Assembly: GCF_034702125.1 (NCBI RefSeq) | Contig: NC_085876.1 | Location: forward strand, 29,798,079 to 29,862,078 | Direction of reading: 5' to 3' | DNA: 64,000 nt | Origin: Engraulis encrasicolus | Taxonomy: Eukaryota; Chordata; Actinopteri; Clupeiformes; Engraulidae | In this document: positions 59,429 through 64,000 of the stretch, one piece after another | Layout of the letters: each line of letters starts with the position of its first letter | Position numbering within the stretch: the stretch's first letter is position 1 | Notes under the pieces: model-generated | Told to the model about the DNA's origin: nothing | Databases searched by the model: none | Seen by the model: only the letters and a program-made list of their open reading frames with translations | Program-made: the position numbers and the translations under genes

Positions 59429-59670
59429 ATTTGACATGATGTGCCATTTCATTTCGGCTCTTTCTTTTTCCAGCTAAGTAAATATGGCCAGCCGGTGACC
59501 TTCCTGTGATCTCATCTCCACCCTCATCAGCAGCAGCTACGCCCAGCCAGACGGAGACAGAGGCACTAACAACCAGCCAATGCTATATATAATACAATAC
59601 AATATGATAATAGCATACTTCAGTAATAAGTCAGGTATCACTAATTTTGCATCCCCAAACAAGACTTGTT

Positions 59671-59835
59671 TAACCCTTAGCACAGAGCCTATGTCATAAC
59701 TCTAGTGTCAACAAAATTGTAATGGCTAGTCTCTCTTGGTAATGTCATAGCAAGGTTGTTATGATGTAGTTGAGTATTTTCAGCAAATCGTGAAAAGGCC
59801 CACCGGCGACCCCATCTACACTAACAGGCTACGGA
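59671..59835 (+). mobile_element. Interspersed repeat (three-copy family), copy 3
   Basis: Shares gcacagagcctatgtcataac … ggcccaccggcgacccc with 1772–1948; more diverged. Confidence 0.65.
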
Positions 59836-60415
59836 AGGACAAGGCATACACATCACAGGACTGTTGCACATTATACATGTGGAGCATAGAGCACCATCAG
59901 ACAACAAAACATGATGGAGCCCAACCCAATAGTAACCAAGACTCACACCCACAGTTTACAGGCCAATGAACACTACCATCAAATACTTATCCAGCAAACT
60001 ACCATCAAATATCCAGCCTGCTGCCATCAAATATGATTCTACAATCAATCACCATTCACTGGCATTGCATATCCATCACAACACGGTACCATCAGATATC
60101 CAGCTCACTATCAGTGCCTATCCAGCACAATAACATCTAATATCAACTTGTAAAAGTGAGGTCACTTTGCGCTGTTGCGCTTCTTGTTGGTCACAGTCCA
60201 CAACGGTAAATAGAAAGCAAGCTGGTCCTCTTCAGAGAGACTGGCCCAAATATCAAGCACAAAAGATACCTTTTGTGTGTGTGTGTGTTTTTGTGTGGTG
60301 CAGGCATGACTAAAGTTTCGTCATCTTCTTCAGAGTGAAAAACTTCATCAAACTTCACAACAGCCTCATCATTTCGTCGGTGTGGATTCTGATAATGCAG
60401 ACCTTCAGCTGCGGC

Positions 60416-60608
<193 letters not shown>

Positions 60609-60652
60609 CTTTTCCTCTGTATCCAGAGGCAGTCTGACGCCCCTGTGTAGGA

Positions 60653-61066
60653 ATAGAGCTTGAAAGTGACGTCACTTCCCCCGATTTCATGGGACCTCAA
60701 CAGCGTTTTTAGCTGAAAATCGCATGTAATCCAATGGCGGTATTAAAATGATATTTAGATCCCCTTCGAGTTGTGCCACGAGCTCCACATATGTTGTTTC
60801 TGATATTTTTGTTTAATTTTTCGTACGAACCCCTAAACTTTTTAGAAAGCTGTGTTTCTTCACATTTTTCATGCAGACGGCCTCGGAACAAAACATTGAT
60901 ACTTCTGCATGAATAATCTTTATCCAGCCTCTTAAACAGCATATTTGTAGCCCAGCGCATGTAATGACTGAGATCGGAAGATATTTACTCGCTACCATGT
61001 TATTAGATGGTCAGCTTAGGTCCCGTGAAATGCGGAACTAAGGGGCGGGACTTTCAAGCTCTATAG
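60653..61066 (-). mobile_element. 420-bp inverted-repeat element with short ORF, copy 2
   Basis: Opposite orientation to 54635–55055; ends tagagcttgaaagtgacg / gactttcaagctctatag. An 83-codon frame on the minus strand (60709–60960). Confidence 0.85.
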
Positions 61067-61151
61067 CTGAGGGTGTTCCCTATGTGGGTCGATCACTGTG
61101 AGGTCCCACACGATCTTCCTTATAGTACAGCTTCAACTGAAGACCTGAGAG

Positions 61152-61402
<251 letters not shown>

Positions 61403-62144
61403 TTCAGTTTATGCTACGTACAAACTTTCATGTGGCATAAATTAAAAATGGACATGCATGCTTGTCTGAAAAAAACGGACATCAGTGCACATCTGCAACA
61501 ATGGGGGCAAATTGTGCCATTGGGACAGTATTTTCTTATGGAAGCCTTTCACCAGAAGATGGCACTATTGGGTCGCAGTGTCTTGAGTGTGCTTGGAGTC
61601 AAGAGAGATGAGACTGATGACTGTGACTATGGCTATGTCTCAATCTATGTCTCAAACTGATGCTTAGTGCACAGTGCACACAGTGCACTGAGGTCTTCAG
61701 TGCATATTTCGAGCACTATGCACTGTGCCCTCGCTGGAAGTGACGGCATGGTATTAGCTCGCCAAAATATCGGTTGGCTACTGTTTACAATGCACAGCAT
61801 CTCGTGCTTATATTTACCGTACATTTCCTTTACCCCAAAGGACAACAATCACACATACAATACTTGAGTTGGCATGAAAAGGTTGTGTCTCAGCAACATT
61901 ACTTACAGAATTTGGAGACTGTTGACCAAACTCTTCTACTGAACTGAATGCCACGTTACCTCCGTTTCGTTGTCAACATGGCGGCCGTTTATTGCGTGCA
62001 GTGTCCATCGTTCAAGCACTGCATTTTCCGCTATTGTTAGGGGATCATCCGGGCACTTTCAGTGCACTGACTCAAACGAAATTTTCAGCGTGAGCGCCCT
62101 ACAGTAGGCACTGGTGCGTGGATTGGGACACTGGGTGTGCCTAT

Positions 62145-62675
<531 letters not shown>

Positions 62676-62721
62676 TCAACTCCAACGAACGTCAGGAACT
62701 GTCCATACAGTTGTCCGTACA

Positions 62722-62895
62722 GACTTCTCAGAGGAGGAGGAGGAAGGGAAAGATGAGGAGGAGGAAGAGGAGGAAGAGAAAGATGAGGAGGAGGAAGAGG
62801 ATATGAGGAAGATGAGGAAGAGGAAGGGGATGAGGAGGAGGAGGAGGAAGAAAAGGAGACATTATTATTATTATTATCATTATTATTATTATTAT
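62722..62895. repeat. GA-rich and (TTA)n low-complexity tract
   Basis: gaggaggaagagg units then ttattatta. On the minus strand it reads as a pyrimidine tract leading to a krit1-relic acceptor (ctctgag). Confidence 0.85.
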
Positions 62896-63581
62896 TATAA
62901 GTAAGTTACTGTTCTCATCGTGCATGATCCGTCCATACAATAGATAAGAACCTTCAGTCTCGAGGTAAAGAGCTAAAGAGGCCCTCTGCTTTGAACCGGG
63001 CTGTTTAATTTTTTTATTTTATTTTTCGCTAATAATTGAACAGCACTTTGTAACTTTGTTTTGAAAAGAGTAAATAAATGAAGATGATGATGATGATGAT
63101 GATGATGATAATGAAATGTGTTGAACTGGAGTAGACTACAGGTCTTTCTGATGATATCTGTCACATGTCCACATAGTAGCACATCATGTAACCAACAGCA
63201 TCCTGAATGAAAAGCAGTGTTGACTCGCTATAGTTCGCCGTAGATGGTCAATGTAGTCTGGATGTCAGGTGAGGTCGATGGCAGCCGCAGAGGTTACAGT
63301 ATCTGGTTACTAAGGTGTGCCCTACTTCATATGCAATGGAGGTGCACTCACGAATAACACACCACCACACCTCAAAAGAAATGTGACTAAAAAGGAGGGG
63401 GAAAAAAGAACTCCATTTGATTGTCTGTGCAAACTAGAACACGCATATCCCTGCAGGCCGTTGTCCTATTTACTCTGCGAGAGCACATTCATCTTGGGTT
63501 CTGGGGAATAGATTTTTTGAAAATTAAAGTGCTCTGATTTTGTCAGGCTTGCCAGGATCACCATCAGAGTGCCTGACAAGT

Positions 63582-63584
63582 CTT

Positions 63585-63664
<80 letters not shown>

Positions 63665-63738
63665 TTTCTCCCCCCTCGTACTCTCCATTTCTCCCTCTTT
63701 CCTTCTTTCTCACTCTGCCTTTCCTGTTTGTTCTCTCC

Positions 63739-63812
<74 letters not shown>
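63582..63812. repeat. Two (CT)n tracts
   Basis: 63582–63658 and 63740–63812. The rest of 62900–64000 shows nothing recognisable. Confidence 0.95.
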
Positions 63813-63814
<2 letters not shown>

Positions 63815-64000
63815 ATCCACTTGATTATGTCAAGAACTATGAAAACTATTCCTTCAACCCAGTTTGCTTTATGTTGCGTGACAAAATTCCCTTACGTCTT
63901 CTATATGGTTATTAAACAGCATATGTCTCATCCAAGCCCAATAAATATGGAGGCTTTACATCCTCTTAAAACATTCAAACACTGCAGAGAGGCTCATTAC

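Noticed and set aside
59473..59511. Plus-strand acceptor followed by LSKYGQPVTFL and a stop
   Set aside because: A good-looking terminal exon, but no upstream partner exon was found within several kb on that strand. Likely chance.
60191..60400. Minus-strand frame with VKFDEVFHSEEDDETLVMPAPH near the krit1 relic
   Set aside because: No similarity to later KRIT1 exons that I recognise, no clear splice borders, and it runs into CA repeat. Not enough to call an exon.
61667..62140. Possible DNA transposon remnant (gtctcaat … attgggacac) before the krit1 relic
   Set aside because: End similarity is short and no target duplication could be seen.

Overview
The window is teleost fish nuclear DNA. 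All protein genes are split by GT–AG introns, dinucleotide microsatellites are very dense, and tRNA-derived SINEs and many hAT-like, mariner-like and foldback MITEs are present. I cannot assign a species from the sequence.

Gene order matches the vertebrate block AKAP9–CYP51A1–LRRD1–KRIT1 with the same relative orientations as in mammals. About 1–21,530 (+) is the 3' end of akap9, which encodes a Golgi/centrosome scaffold; 22 or 23 exons are visible, through the PACT domain to the stop. About 21,877–31,738 (−) is a complete 10-exon cyp51a1 (501 aa, sterol 14-alpha-demethylase), convergent with akap9. 32,990–38,529 (−) is a complete 5-exon lrrd1 (751 aa, leucine-rich repeats plus a death-like domain). 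50,349–56,190 (−) is a small complete secreted VWD–C8–TIL protein gene (367 aa). 61,090–62,740 (−) holds decayed krit1 exons, apparently a pseudogene.

Between lrrd1 and the VWD gene sits a 7,915-bp DNA transposon (39,274–47,188). It has about 186-bp, nearly identical terminal inverted repeats and a perfect 6-bp target duplication (GATCAG). It carries two intact multi-exon genes facing tail to tail: a 398-aa DDE integrase-type transposase (D137, D195, E234) and a 342-aa protein ending in a RING-like Cys-rich module. The 6-bp duplication and integrase fold suggest an IS3EU-type element; the companion RING-like gene is the most novel item. The element is nested in a cluster of another inverted-repeat motif.

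A second, window-wide theme is that about a dozen loci carry tandem or dispersed copies of exon–intron junctions: the last or first bases of a coding exon plus the splice site, amplified in the adjoining intron, often with a microsatellite between units. It affects akap9, cyp51a1, the VWD gene and the krit1 relic, in both donor and acceptor versions.

The remaining space (47.2–50.2 kb, 56.2–61.0 kb, 62.8–64.0 kb) shows repeats, a ZNF143/THAP11-like promoter motif near 48,160, and no convincing further genes.
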